Program-made: the position numbers and the translations under genes
Part shown: positions 1 through 14,714 of the stretch, piece after piece
How positions within the stretch are numbered: position 1 is the stretch's first letter
Layout: every line of letters starts with the position of its first letter
Source: Planctomycetales bacterium 71-10
GTDB lineage: Bacteria > Planctomycetota > Planctomycetia > Isosphaerales > Isosphaeraceae
Length of the DNA stretch: 46,391 nt
NCBI GenBank assembly: GCA_001898385.1
Contig: MKTT01000134.1
Coordinates: forward strand, 1-46,391
Direction of reading: 5' to 3'
The notes under the pieces: generated by a model
Databases searched by the model: none
Told to the model about the DNA's origin: nothing
The model's input: only the letters and a program-made list of their open reading frames with translations

Positions 1-10
1 CCCCTCATCT

Positions 11-52
11 GACCGCTTCGCGGTCTGTCTTCCCCCGCGAGGGGGGAAGACC
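11..52. terminator. Paired GC-rich hairpins downstream of the hybrid kinase gene
   Basis: Two stem-loops lie back to back: GACCGC-ttc-GCGGTC (11-25), then GTCTTCCCC-cgcga-GGGG(GG)AAGAC (about 28-52). They lie beyond the 3' end of the kinase gene transcribed leftward and could end its message. There is no clear T-run, so this may instead be a chromosomal intergenic palindromic repeat. The function is inferred from position only. Confidence 0.4.
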
Positions 53-144
53 GTCGGCATCGCGGGCCGCCCCAAAATCCGGGACGGCCAGGACTTTTCT
101 TATGCGTTCGCATGCGAGTCGTGCCGAGCGGCATCGCCCTTCGG

Positions 145-160
145 GGCGGCTTCGGCCGCC
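145..160. terminator. UUCG-type hairpin after the kinase gene
   Basis: GGCGGC-ttcg-GCCGCC is a perfect 6-bp GC stem with a UUCG/CGAA-type tetraloop about 60 nt past the kinase stop codon. It is a plausible 3' stabiliser or terminator for the leftward transcript. It has no U-tract, so confidence is limited. Confidence 0.35.
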
Positions 161-219
161 GGGGTAGGATGTTCGCCAGCCTCCCGGGCTTCGACGGAGT
201 CCGGGGCGTGTGGGGCGGC

Positions 220-3684
<3,465 letters not shown>

Positions 3685-3768
3685 CGATCGTCCCGGTGGG
3701 TCGAGTGGGGCCCGCGCCGGCGCGCGGGGACATTCGGCGCAGGGCGTCCAGCATACCGCGGCGTCGCG

Positions 3769-5187
3769 TCAGCCGAACAGGGAGGCGAGCGGCGAGCCGT
3801 CGGCCAGGCGATGGGGGCGGCCCTGGGCGTCGCGGATCTCGGCGGCCGGGTCCAGGCCGAACCGCCAGAAGATGGTGGCGGCGAGGTCCGCGGGCGAGAC
3901 GGGATCGGAGGCGGGCTGGGCGGCGAAGCGGTCGCTGGCGCCGTATACGGCCCCGCCGCGGACGCCGCCCCCGGCCAGGACGGCCGTGTAGCAGTCGGGC
4001 CAGTGGTCGCGGCCTGCGTCCTTGTTGATCCGGGGCGTCCGGCCGAACTCGCCCAGCGCGACCACCAGCGTGCTCTCCAGCAGGCCGCGGGCGTCCAGGT
4101 CCTCGACCAGCGCCGAGAGCCCGCGGTCCATCGGCGGGATCAGGTGGTCGCGGTGCTGTTCGAAGTTCCTGGCGTGCGAGTCCCAGTTCTGCCCCTGCTG
4201 GCGGAAGTCCGAGACGTTGACGAACGGGACGCCGGCCTCGACGAGCCGGCGGGCGACCAGGAGGTTCCAGCCCCGCATGTTGCGGCCGAAGGCCGGCGAG
4301 GCGTGGGCCGCCCCGCCCTGGTCCCGCGCCCCCTCCGGGACGCCGTAGCGCGCCAGCGTGCGGGGGGCCTCGCGGCCGACGTCCAGGGCCCGGGCGACTT
4401 CCTCGGAGGCGAGCAGGCGGTACGCCTTGTCGTAGTGCCGGCGCATGGCGGCCTCGTGGGGCGAGGCGGCGCGGCCTTCGACGGCGTCGAGCAGGTCGCG
4501 GCGGCGGCGGCGGCGGTCGGGGCCGACCCCCTCGGGCGCCGCCAGCAGCTCGGCGCGGTACGAGCCGGCGGCCGGGTCGACCCCGACGAGGAACGGGTCG
4601 TAGGCCGGCCCGAGGAACCCGGCCCCCTGGCACGGCGTCTCCACGACGTTGTGGAACGCGAACGGCAGGATCGCGTGCGCCACCGGCAGGTCCCGGCGCC
4701 GCATCATGTAGGAGACCGTCCCGCCCCAGCTCGGGAACTGCTGGGGGACCGCCGAGAACAGCTCGAAGTCCCCCTGCGGCGCCGGCCGGCCGGTGAACGT
4801 GTGGATCGACGCCGGGTCGTGCAGCCGGTGCTGGTGGTGCATCGTCCGGACCAGGGCGAGCTTGTGCATGACCCGCGCCGACATCGGCAGGTGCTCGCAG
4901 ACGCGGATCCCCGGGACGCTGGTGGCGATGGTCCCGAACTCGCCGCGGATCTCGGCCGGGGCGTCCGGCTTGGGGTCGAACGTGTCGAGCTGGCTGGGGC
5001 CGCCGTAGTAGAAGATCGCGATGCAGGCGCGGATCGGCGGGAGCCCCGGCGCCGTCGCCGCCGCGCCGGCCTCGGCCCGGGCGCGGAGCAGCCCCGGCAG
5101 GTCGAGCGCCAGGCCGGAGGCCATCGCGGCGAGGACGCCCCGGCGCGTCGGCCCGGGGCAGGCGGATCGGGTGGGGTCGTGGGCCAT
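3769..5187 (-). CDS. DUF1501 domain-containing protein
   Basis: A 472-aa member of DUF1501, a sulfatase-like family greatly expanded in planctomycetes and often encoded next to DUF1549/DUF1553 proteins. I placed the start at the internal ATG giving MAHDPTRS, because a twin-arginine-like leader follows at once (TRRGVL and a hydrophobic stretch to about residue 38); the upstream in-frame extension is Arg/Pro-rich and not protein-like. Recognisable family stretches are YYGGPSQLDTFDPK near residue 60, MHHQHRLHDPASIHTFTGR and VALGEFGRTPRIN near the C terminus, then AGGGVRGGAVYGASD. It is probably exported by Tat; the biochemical role of the family is not established. It is divergent from the glycoside hydrolase-like gene to the right, with a 166-bp gap that must hold both promoters. 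No DUF1553 partner is seen. Confidence 0.9.
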   Translation of the reverse strand: MAHDPTRSACPGPTRRGVLAAMASGLALDLPGLLRARAEAGAAATAPGLPPIRACIAIFYYGGPSQLDTFDPKPDAPAEIRGEFGTIATSVPGIRVCEHLPMSARVMHKLALVRTMHHQHRLHDPASIHTFTGRPAPQGDFELFSAVPQQFPSWGGTVSYMMRRRDLPVAHAILPFAFHNVVETPCQGAGFLGPAYDPFLVGVDPAAGSYRAELLAAPEGVGPDRRRRRRDLLDAVEGRAASPHEAAMRRHYDKAYRLLASEEVARALDVGREAPRTLARYGVPEGARDQGGAAHASPAFGRNMRGWNLLVARRLVEAGVPFVNVSDFRQQGQNWDSHARNFEQHRDHLIPPMDRGLSALVEDLDARGLLESTLVVALGEFGRTPRINKDAGRDHWPDCYTAVLAGGGVRGGAVYGASDRFAAQPASDPVSPADLAATIFWRFGLDPAAEIRDAQGRPHRLADGSPLASLFG

Positions 5188-5353
5188 GGGGGCGCTCGCG
5201 GGTTGGCTTGATCCTTGTTCAACAAATAGCGTACTTCGAGACCTCGCGCCAAGGAGCGAGGCCCCGGCGTATGATGGGAGGGGCGGGCGTGGGGCCGGGC
5301 GGCCGTCGGGGTCGCGGGGCCGTCGCGCCCGAGGCCGTCCCCGGAGCCGTCGC

Positions 5354-8050
5354 ATGAAGCCTCGACTGTTCTACGCGATCTCGCCGATCCTGGCGGCGGC
5401 CCTGGCGTGGTCGCTGCACGCGGCGGCCGCCCGGGCGCCCGGGCCGGCAGGCGCCGCGCCCGGGCCGGCAGTCGCCGAGGCCGGGGCCGCGGCCCCGCCG
5501 GGCCCGCCGATCGACGGCCGCGACTGGACCTGGCGGCTGAAGCCGGACGGCGTCGTGCAGGTGGCGTGCAAGGGCTCGGTGGTGATCGAGACCATGGCGA
5601 TCTACTGGGGCCCGAATTGGGCCTGGGCCGGCGCCGCCAAGCCCGAGCTGACGCCGGCCCCGGGGGGCGGCTGGGCGTACCGCGCCGAGGTCCCGGCGCT
5701 CAAGACCCGGATCGAGGGCGAATACCGCTCGCCGCGCCCGAACGAGCTGGTGATGGACCTGCGCCTGTCCTCGTCCGAGGCGACGCCCGACGCGATCGGC
5801 GGCGGCCTGGGCTGGAAGCTGAAGCCGAAGGCCCCGGCCCTCGGCGGCGGCGGCGCCAAGCCGAAGATCCTGCCCGGGAATTCGGGATGGACGTGGGACG
5901 CGGCGGCCGGCTCGGTCGTGCGGCTCGCCATCGAGCCCGGGGCGGCGCTATGCGTCATCGAAGGGGATTCGGTCCGCACGTTCTTCACGGTCAAAGGCGT
6001 CGAGGCCGGTGCGAAGTCGTTCCGCCTGACCTTGACCCTCCCCGAAGGGGCGACGCGCGAGCCGAACCCCGAGGAGCGATATGACCCGGCCCCCGGCCCG
6101 GGATGGTTCCCCGGGGCGCTGGCCTGGGATTCCAGCCCCGTCGACCTTCGCTCGCTCAACGCCGACGACCGGCCCGCCGGCCGCCGCGGCCGGATCACGG
6201 CCGATGGCGACCGCCTGCTCCTGGGGGACGGCTCCCCCGCGCGGCTCTGGGGGGCCAACCTCACGGCCTACAGCCTCTTCCGCACCCCCCGCGACGTCGT
6301 CCCCGCCCAGGCCCGTCGCATGGCCCAGCTCGGCTACAACCTGATGCGGATCCATCACCACGACTCCGCCTGGGTCGTGCCCAACGTCTTCGGCGACCGG
6401 GCGACCTCCACCCGCGCCCTCGACCCGGAGAGCCTCGCCGCCCTCGACTGGTGGATCAAGTGCCTGCGCGACGAGGGCGTCTACGTCTGGCTCGACGTCG
6501 AGGTCGGGCGCACGATCTTCGAGAAAGACGGCCCGGTGGCGGGCATGGGCGAGATCGCCAAGGACAAGGGCCGCGTGGCGGGATACTCCTACCTCAACGC
6601 GGACGTCCAGCGCCTGATGCTCGATTTCCAGCGGGAGTATCTCGGCCACGTCAACCCCCACACCGGCCTGGCCTACAAGGACGACCCCGCGATCGCGTTC
6701 ATCCTGCTGACGAACGAGAACGACGTGACGCATCACTTCGGCAACCTGTTCCTGCCGGACAAGAACCGTCCCCACCACGGCGGGCTCTTCATGGCCGGCT
6801 CCAAGGCGTTCGCCCGCGAACACGGCCTGCCCGAGGACCAGACGTGGCGGTCGTGGGAAGGGGGCCCGGCGATGCTCTACCTGGCCGACGTGGAGCACCG
6901 TTTCAACGCCGCGTTCCTGGGCGACTTCCGCGCCATGGGTGGGCGGGCGCTCGCCGCGACCACGAACTCCTGGGGGAACTGCCCGTTGGGCTCGCTGGCC
7001 TCGCTCATGGACGGGGACGTGGTGGATGTCCACTCGTACGGCGTCCCCGAATTCCTGGGCGTCGACCCCCGGTACGAGGCCAACTACGCCCAGTGGATCG
7101 GGGCGGCCCAGGTCGCCGGCCGACCCCTCACCATCACCGAGTGGAACGTCGAGTATCCTTCGGTCGACCGCTTCTGCTCCCCGCTCTACACGGCGGCCCT
7201 GGCGGCCTTCCAGGGCTGGGACGCCCCGATGCTCTTCGCCTACTGCCAGGAGCCGATGGGCAAGCCGGGGGACCCGAAGGTCTGGTCCACCTGGCACGAC
7301 CCGGCCCTGACCGGGCTGATCCCGGCGGCGGCCCTCCTCTATCGCAAGGGCCAGGTCGCGCCGGCGCGGGGGGGATTCCACCTGGCATTCCCGGCCGATC
7401 GCTTCTACCGCGCCGGCCTCTCGCCGGCCTCGTCCGTCGCCCTGCGCACGGCCCTGGAGCAGCGCCGGCTGACCGTCGGCGTCCCCGCCTCCCCCACCCT
7501 GCCCTGGCTCAAGCCGACGCCCGCGCCCGCCGGGGCCGAGGTGGTCGAGGATCCCGACCGCGACCTGCTCGCCGACGCCGACTCGGGCGTGATCCGTTCG
7601 GACACCGGCGAGCTGTCCCGCGACTGGAAGAAGGGCGTCCACATCATCGACGCCCCCCACTGCCAGGCGGCCTCGGGCTGGATCGGCGGCGGGCCGATCG
7701 CCACGGCCGACGCCCGCTTCGAGGTCCGCACGAAGAAGGCGACCGTCGCCCTCAACAGCGTGGACGACCGGCCGCTGTCGCAGTCGGGGTTCATCCTCGT
7801 CACGGCCGTCGCCCGCGCCGTCGCCGACCCGAGCAAGCGCCACGCCTTCGTCTCCGAGCCGGTCGCCGGCTCCATCACGCTGAAGACCGAGGTCCCCGAC
7901 CTGGAGTTGATGGCCCTGGCCGCCGACGGCCGCGTCGCCGGCCGGTCCACGCCACGGGTCGAGGGGGGGGCGATCCGCTTCGACGTCCCCTCCCTCGGCG
8001 GCACGCACTGGTACGTCCTCAAGTCCAAGGGAGGGGCGTCGAAGCCGTGA
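5354..8050 (+). CDS. Secreted clan GH-A glycoside hydrolase-like protein
   Basis: An 898-aa protein starting MKPRLFYAI with an Ala-rich signal peptide (about residues 1-28). The first ~290 residues look like a beta-sandwich of unknown type. From about residue 300 there is a TIM-barrel hydrolase resembling GH5-like clan GH-A enzymes: RLWGANLTAY, LGYNLMRIHHHDS, then LLTNENDVTHH with candidate acid/base E455, and LTITEWNVEYP with candidate nucleophile E596, each in the usual Asn-Glu or strand-end setting. The C-terminal ~200 residues look like a beta-sandwich accessory domain. The substrate cannot be assigned; beta-linked polysaccharide cleavage outside the cytoplasm is inference. The upstream in-frame extension is not used because the signal peptide begins here. 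The gene converges on the next gene with a 10-bp gap. Confidence 0.85.
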   Translation: MKPRLFYAISPILAAALAWSLHAAAARAPGPAGAAPGPAVAEAGAAAPPGPPIDGRDWTWRLKPDGVVQVACKGSVVIETMAIYWGPNWAWAGAAKPELTPAPGGGWAYRAEVPALKTRIEGEYRSPRPNELVMDLRLSSSEATPDAIGGGLGWKLKPKAPALGGGGAKPKILPGNSGWTWDAAAGSVVRLAIEPGAALCVIEGDSVRTFFTVKGVEAGAKSFRLTLTLPEGATREPNPEERYDPAPGPGWFPGALAWDSSPVDLRSLNADDRPAGRRGRITADGDRLLLGDGSPARLWGANLTAYSLFRTPRDVVPAQARRMAQLGYNLMRIHHHDSAWVVPNVFGDRATSTRALDPESLAALDWWIKCLRDEGVYVWLDVEVGRTIFEKDGPVAGMGEIAKDKGRVAGYSYLNADVQRLMLDFQREYLGHVNPHTGLAYKDDPAIAFILLTNENDVTHHFGNLFLPDKNRPHHGGLFMAGSKAFAREHGLPEDQTWRSWEGGPAMLYLADVEHRFNAAFLGDFRAMGGRALAATTNSWGNCPLGSLASLMDGDVVDVHSYGVPEFLGVDPRYEANYAQWIGAAQVAGRPLTITEWNVEYPSVDRFCSPLYTAALAAFQGWDAPMLFAYCQEPMGKPGDPKVWSTWHDPALTGLIPAAALLYRKGQVAPARGGFHLAFPADRFYRAGLSPASSVALRTALEQRRLTVGVPASPTLPWLKPTPAPAGAEVVEDPDRDLLADADSGVIRSDTGELSRDWKKGVHIIDAPHCQAASGWIGGGPIATADARFEVRTKKATVALNSVDDRPLSQSGFILVTAVARAVADPSKRHAFVSEPVAGSITLKTEVPDLELMALAADGRVAGRSTPRVEGGAIRFDVPSLGGTHWYVLKSKGGASKP

Positions 8051-8060
8051 CGCGGCCCGG

Positions 8061-9524
8061 TCACGGCCTGCGGATCGCGATCCGGTAGTCGAGCGTGAAC
8101 CGCTTCGGCTCCGGGACCGAGAGCGTCGCGACGTCCCCGTCGACCGACCAGACCAACGGCTTGCCGGTCGACGGGTCGACGGGGACGGGGACCTCGCGGA
8201 TCTCCTTCAACGCCGCGGGGAGCTTCCCCCCGTTCGCCGCGGCGTGCATGCGGATCGCCTCCACGGCGCGGAGCATGGCGACCCGGCGGTCCAGCCGCGA
8301 CATGGCGAGCCGGCCCGACTCGAGGTGCGGGCTGAAGGCGACGAAGAGGGCCGCCGGCCCCCGCTTGGCCTCGGCCCGTTCGGCGTCGGCCGCCGATTCC
8401 CGCTCGATGGCCTCGTTGAACGTCAGCCGCCAGTCGCGGAAGAGTCCGTCCCAGACGGTGCGATAGGCCAGGACGACGCCCCGCGCCGCCGCCTCGTCGT
8501 CGGTCATGGCCCGCACCCGGTCGGTCGGGAAACCGCCCGACTCGACCAGCCGGCGGCGGAACTCATCCAGGTGCAGGCGCTTGTACTCCGCCAGGTCGGC
8601 CCCCAGGCTGGCCCTCAGGTACGGCTCCTGCTCGCCCGGCTTCGGGTCGCCCGGCGGGAAGACCCGGGCCGCGAGGCCCCGCATCCGGCGGTCGATCGCC
8701 GCCAGGCGGATCGACCAGCCTTCGGGCGTCGTCGGCTCGGACTCGTCGGCCAGCTCGGGGATGGACCGCTCGATCAGGAGTCGCTCCTGATCGACCGCCC
8801 GATCGAAGCTCACCAGCGGCCGGCCCAGGTCGGTCAGCGCCCAGTAGAGGTTGGGCGAGCCCGGGGCCGCGACCCACGCCTCGACCGCGTCGAGCTGGAT
8901 CATGTCGATCGCGACCCCGACCATGCCGTTGATGAGGAACGGGCCCTCGGCGACCTTGCCGCCCAGCGCGAAGCCCGTCTCCAGCGACCGCGAGGCGGCG
9001 GCGTAGTCCCCCCGGTCGATTTCGCACCGGGCCTTGACGGCCTGGAGCCATCCCCACGTCCGCATGGTTTGGGCGTCCGGCATGGCCAGGTCGATGACGT
9101 CGACGGCCTGCTCGCGGATCGGATACCCCCAATCGCAGGACTCCCGGCGGACGCCGGCGGCCAGCAGGTCGAGCGACTTCCGCCACTTCTCCACGGTCGC
9201 CCCGGCCGCGGGGGGCAAGGGCGGCCCGACCGGAAGCTCGGCCCATGTGCGGGCGTTCGTCGCGATCTCCCCCCAATCCCGATCGCTCGGGTCGTATCGC
9301 AGCCGCAGCAGGATCGGGGCCCCGTCCCCGGGGGCGAGTCGCGCCGACGACGGCATCAAGCGGTATTTGAACGTCGGGATCGGGGCCGGCGCGGGCGAGA
9401 CGGTCTGCTCCCGGAACTTCGGAGGGGGCTCGGCGGCCCTCTTGACGGCGTCCTGGGCCGCAGCGGTGGGGACGAGCCGGGCCGTGAGCAGCACGGCGAG
9501 GGCGAGCGAGGCGCGCGGGGTCAT
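8061..9524 (-). CDS. Secreted protein of unknown function
   Basis: A 487-aa protein whose function I do not recognise. The N terminus MTPRASLALAVLL...AAAQDA is a clear Sec signal peptide with an AAA-Q-like cleavage site. The start is chosen over an ATG 18 nt upstream because an AAGGAG ribosome site lies 7 nt before it. The mature part is mostly helical, with stretches such as GDYAAASRSLETGFALGGKVAEGP that look like a helical repeat (TPR-like) region, and it ends in a short beta-rich tail. Similar secreted helical proteins are common in planctomycetes. It is convergent with the hydrolase-like gene and lies just downstream of the ECF sigma pair on the same strand (62-bp gap), so it could be read from the sigma transcript. 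Confidence 0.75.
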   Translation of the reverse strand: MTPRASLALAVLLTARLVPTAAAQDAVKRAAEPPPKFREQTVSPAPAPIPTFKYRLMPSSARLAPGDGAPILLRLRYDPSDRDWGEIATNARTWAELPVGPPLPPAAGATVEKWRKSLDLLAAGVRRESCDWGYPIREQAVDVIDLAMPDAQTMRTWGWLQAVKARCEIDRGDYAAASRSLETGFALGGKVAEGPFLINGMVGVAIDMIQLDAVEAWVAAPGSPNLYWALTDLGRPLVSFDRAVDQERLLIERSIPELADESEPTTPEGWSIRLAAIDRRMRGLAARVFPPGDPKPGEQEPYLRASLGADLAEYKRLHLDEFRRRLVESGGFPTDRVRAMTDDEAAARGVVLAYRTVWDGLFRDWRLTFNEAIERESAADAERAEAKRGPAALFVAFSPHLESGRLAMSRLDRRVAMLRAVEAIRMHAAANGGKLPAALKEIREVPVPVDPSTGKPLVWSVDGDVATLSVPEPKRFTLDYRIAIRRP

Positions 9525-9586
9525 CCTGGGTCTCCTTGGCATGAGGACCGTTCGAGGGGGACGTGAGTGCGGGACCGTGGTCGCCG

Positions 9587-10054
9587 CTACAACTCCAGCA
9601 GCCGGTCGCCGGCTCGCAGCGGGGGCGGCGCCGGGCGCGAGGGCCCGGCGGCCGGCTGCCGGCGAGGGAGGTCGTCGAGGGCGATGCGGCCGTCGACGAT
9701 CCGGCGCGTCAGGGCGAGGTAGCTGGTCGGGCCGGGGGGCTCGGGGGGCGGCCCGGGGGGCGGGGCCGCGAGGGCGGCCGGCGGCCGGGGGGCGGTCGCC
9801 GCGGCCAGGGCGACCTCCAGGTCGAAGCCTCGGCGGCGTTCCATCGCCCAGCCGGCCCCCAGGCCGGCCGCGGCGGACGCCAGGATCAGCGCGAGGCCCG
9901 CGAGGCCGACGGCGGCTCGCCGGGCCTCGGCGCGGGCGGCGGCGCGGCCGGCCTCGTAGAGCATCCGGCCGCGGTCGAGCCCGACGGCCGAGGGCCGCCA
10001 GCCGGCGAGCCGTCGTTCCAGGTCGCTCAGGTCGTCGGGTCCGTCGTGGGACAT
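9587..10054 (-). CDS. Small membrane protein, putative anti-sigma-like partner of the ECF sigma factor
   Basis: A 155-aa protein with a cytoplasmic N terminus (about 45 residues, including DLERRLAGWRPS), one membrane segment around residues 48-70 and a Pro/Ala-rich outer part. It overlaps the 3' end of the ECF sigma gene by 28 bp, the usual arrangement of an anti-sigma factor. The HxxxCxxC zinc anti-sigma motif is absent, so the role rests on gene order and topology alone. DLxxLERRLAxWRP-type N termini recur in planctomycete proteins encoded beside ECF sigma factors. Alternative: an unrelated membrane protein translationally coupled to the sigma factor. Confidence 0.7.
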   Translation of the reverse strand: MSHDGPDDLSDLERRLAGWRPSAVGLDRGRMLYEAGRAAARAEARRAAVGLAGLALILASAAAGLGAGWAMERRRGFDLEVALAAATAPRPPAALAAPPPGPPPEPPGPTSYLALTRRIVDGRIALDDLPRRQPAAGPSRPAPPPLRAGDRLLEL

Positions 10055-10533
10055 GGTCGCTCCAGCCTTTCCAGTAACCGGGCGAGCCCGGCCTTGTAGC
10101 GCCGATGGGCCGCGGCCGTCGAGCAGCCTTGCAGCGCGGCGATCTCTTCGAACGTCAGCCCGCCCCAGATCCGCGCCGTGACGGCCTCGCGCGGCTCGTC
10201 GTCCAGGCCGGCCAGGAGCGCGACGGCCTCGCGGGCGTCGAGCCGGTCGTCGACCGCCGTGAACCAGGGCTCGCCCTCGGGCCGGCCGGCGCGGGCCTCG
10301 CGGGCCCGCCGCCGCTTCGACCCGCGCCACGCCGAGAGGGCCGCATTGCGGACCGTCCGATGCAGCCAGGCCGCGGGCCGCTCGGGGGTCCGGGGCTGGA
10401 GGGCCAGGGCGATGAACGCATCCTGGACGACGTCCTCCGCCCCCGGGCCGTCGCGCCACTGGCGGGCGTAGAGGACCAGCGCCGCCGCGTGCGCGCCGAA
10501 GAGGCGTCCCAGCTCGTCCGGCCCGATCGCCAT
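10027..10533 (-). CDS. ECF-family RNA polymerase sigma factor
   Basis: A 168-aa sigma-70 family protein with only regions 2 and 4. Region 2 runs about residues 10-75 (LFGAHAAALVLYARQW, then the DVVQDAFIAL helix that binds core polymerase and the -10 element); region 4 runs about 100-155 with a helix-turn-helix (LTFEEIAALQGCSTAAAHRRY). It ends in a short Thr/Pro tail. The downstream partner gene overlaps its 3' end. The target promoters cannot be deduced. It is divergent from katE with 363 bp between, so control of katE is possible but unproven. Confidence 0.92.
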   Translation of the reverse strand: MAIGPDELGRLFGAHAAALVLYARQWRDGPGAEDVVQDAFIALALQPRTPERPAAWLHRTVRNAALSAWRGSKRRRAREARAGRPEGEPWFTAVDDRLDAREAVALLAGLDDEPREAVTARIWGGLTFEEIAALQGCSTAAAHRRYKAGLARLLERLERPCPTTDPTT

Positions 10534-10896
10534 GCCCCGCCCTCCCGAGAGCTATGACGCCGCGGCGGGGGCGATTTCTCGCCGCGGGCGAGGATCGGGG
10601 CGTGCGGCACCCAGGGTTGGGGGTCGTTCGGCCCCGGATGAACTTCAGAAGGTCGGCGTCCATCCGGTCCTCGTGGGTGGAGGCCGGGCCGTGGGAGGGC
10701 CGGGGGAGACGATGAGTTCGGCATCGGGATCAGCTCGGCCTGGCGCTTCGAGGCGGGCGTCCGGGATCTTCGATTCGGGGGACGGCTCGGTCCCATCGCC
10801 GCAGGATGCGGGCCGCGCGGAACGGTAGTTGCCTGTGCATCGAGACTCGAACAGGGACGTGCAAGAACCCCCCGCCCCGCATCCAGGAGACGACCC
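10534..10896. other. 363-bp divergent intergenic region between ECF sigma and katE
   Basis: No supported gene is seen. It must carry the promoters of both divergent genes. A long GC-rich inverted repeat (CGCCGCGG...CCGCGGGCG, about 10558-10590) lies near the sigma factor start. Just before katE an AGGAGA ribosome site (about 10884-10889) precedes the GTG start. I see no convincing -35/-10 pair, as expected if an alternative sigma factor is used. The two short ORFs across it are frame shadows with no domain signal. Confidence 0.5.
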
Positions 10897-13008
<2,112 letters not shown>

Positions 13009-13041
13009 GGGGGCGATGGCCCGTCGAAGCACGCCGCGCGG

Positions 13042-13887
13042 CTACGGTCGCGCGGCGTGGTTGCGGATGAAGTCGCGCAGGAGGATCGTCTCGGAGAGGT
13101 TGTCGACCTCGTTGCAGTGCTCCCAGTCGATCCAGACGTATTCCACGCCGACGTAGCCGGCGTAGCCGACCTGCCCCATGACGTCGAGCACGCGGCCGTA
13201 ATCGATCGCGTTCTCCTGGAACGACGCCTGGAGCCGTCCGGGCCGCGCGCATCGGGCGTGGAAGTGGCCGGCGAGCGCGATGAGCGGCTCGACCTCGGAA
13301 TCGGGACGGCCGTCGCGCGTGAAGTGGGTGTAGTCGAGCGTCAGCGTCAGGCCGGGCACGTCGCGGACCAGCTCGGCCGCGGCGGCGGGCGTCGGGGCGA
13401 TGGAGCCGACGTGCGCCTCGACCCCGAAGGCGACGCCCCCCGCGCGGGCGGCCTCGCAGCGCCAGGCCAGCTCGTCGCAGCATCGCCGCCAGGAATCGGC
13501 CTTCGGCTCGTCGTCGAAATGCACGCCCGGCAGGGCCGAGACGTGCCGGCAGCCGCACTCGGCCGCGAACTCGACGGCCTTCTGGAACCAGTCGCGCGCC
13601 CGCCGGCGGCACCCCGCGTCGGGGTGGTTGGGGGCGAGCGTGACGAAGTCCGGCGCGGTCTGGAGGAAGACGTCGGCCGCCTCTAGGCCGCGGTCGCTCA
13701 GTTTCGCCGCGAGCGCCCGCGCCGACCCGCGCACGTCCTCGAAGACGCGCGACGGCCAGAGGTGCGAGCGGCCTTCGAACAGGCCGATGTCGACCCCCCG
13801 GAATTCGAGCAGGGCGATCAGGTCGAGCACCTTGTCGTGGTCGAGCAGCGGGAACGAGAAGTCCGCACAGGCCAGCTTGAGCGTCAT
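13042..13887 (-). CDS. Sugar phosphate isomerase/epimerase family protein
   Basis: A 281-aa TIM-barrel protein of the xylose isomerase-like / AP endonuclease 2 superfamily. The start MTLKLACADFSFPLL overlaps the upstream SDR stop by 4 nt (ATGA), showing translational coupling. Metal-binding residues expected for the fold are visible in GVEAHVGSIAPTP, LTLTLDYTHFT, AGHFHARCARPGRLQ and YVGVEYVW near the C terminus. It is the last gene of the five-gene leftward operon, probably acting on a sugar acid or keto sugar intermediate; the exact substrate cannot be read. A much longer overlapping frame in the same register is not real, since the start is fixed by coupling. Confidence 0.9.
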   Translation of the reverse strand: MTLKLACADFSFPLLDHDKVLDLIALLEFRGVDIGLFEGRSHLWPSRVFEDVRGSARALAAKLSDRGLEAADVFLQTAPDFVTLAPNHPDAGCRRRARDWFQKAVEFAAECGCRHVSALPGVHFDDEPKADSWRRCCDELAWRCEAARAGGVAFGVEAHVGSIAPTPAAAAELVRDVPGLTLTLDYTHFTRDGRPDSEVEPLIALAGHFHARCARPGRLQASFQENAIDYGRVLDVMGQVGYAGYVGVEYVWIDWEHCNEVDNLSETILLRDFIRNHAARP

Positions 13888-14702
13888 CGCGCATCCCTCG
13901 GGTTGGTCCCGTCGGTCCCGCAGGAATCCCACTCGGCGGCGGCCAGGTAGCCGCCGTCGACGACCAGCGACGTGCCGGTCACGCCGGCCGAGTCCTCGCA
14001 ACTGAAGTAGAGCGCCGCCCGCGCGACGTCGTCCGGCGTGAGCGCGACCCGCAGCGGGACGCGGCGGAGCCTGTTCGCCAGCGCGACGTCCGGGTCGCCG
14101 TCCTTGGCCAGATGGTGTCGGAGCATGGGGGTGTCGGTGATGCCGGGGCAGATGCAGTTGCACCGCAGGCCGTCCGCGGCGTAGTCCAGGGCGATCGATC
14201 GGGTCAGCCCCAGCACGGCCGACTTCGACGCCGTGTAGGCCGGCGTCGCGGCCTGGCCGACCAGGCTGCTGATGGACCCCACGTTCACGACGTAGCCCCG
14301 GCCGGCCCGCCGCAGGTGCGGGAGCCCGTGCTTCACGGACAGGAAGATGCTCTTGAGGTTGACCCCCATCAGGCGGTCCCAGTCGGCCTCGTCGTACTCG
14401 TGCAGCGGCCCGATGTGGACGATCCCAGCGCAGTTGACCAGGACGTCGAGCCGGCCGAACGCGGCGACGGCCGCGTCGATGGAGCCGCGCACGGCCCTCT
14501 CCGACGCCACGTCGGCGACCGTCGCGACGGCCCGGCCGCCGGCCTCCTCGATGGACCGTCGCACGGCGTCGAGCCGGTCGCGGTCGACGTCCACGAGCGC
14601 GACGCCCGCCCCCTCGGCGGCGAACCGCCGGGCGACGCCCTCGCCGATCCCCGACGCGGCCCCGCTGATCCAGGCGGCGCGTCCTTCCAGCCTTCGACCC
14701 AT
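13884..14702 (-). CDS. SDR-family oxidoreductase
   Basis: A 272-aa classical short-chain dehydrogenase. The cofactor motif SGAASGIGEG is near residues 13-22, with an acidic residue after strand 2 (LVDVDRD) that favours NAD over NADP. The NCAGIVHIG motif is present, the catalytic Ser lies in NVGSISS, and the catalytic Tyr-Lys in AYTASKSA. The PGITDTPML segment follows. It lies 12 bp after the D-2-hydroxyacid dehydrogenase stop and overlaps the isomerase start. Within the operon it probably interconverts a hydroxy and a keto sugar acid; this is inference from neighbours. Confidence 0.92.
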   Translation of the reverse strand: MGRRLEGRAAWISGAASGIGEGVARRFAAEGAGVALVDVDRDRLDAVRRSIEEAGGRAVATVADVASERAVRGSIDAAVAAFGRLDVLVNCAGIVHIGPLHEYDEADWDRLMGVNLKSIFLSVKHGLPHLRRAGRGYVVNVGSISSLVGQAATPAYTASKSAVLGLTRSIALDYAADGLRCNCICPGITDTPMLRHHLAKDGDPDVALANRLRRVPLRVALTPDDVARAALYFSCEDSAGVTGTSLVVDGGYLAAAEWDSCGTDGTNPRDAR

Positions 14703-14714
14703 GGTCCGGCCCTC

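Noticed and set aside
9587..10054. Zinc-binding anti-sigma factor (zf-HC2 type)
   Set aside because: The HxxxCxxC motif is absent. Only topology and overlap with the sigma gene support an anti-sigma-like role.
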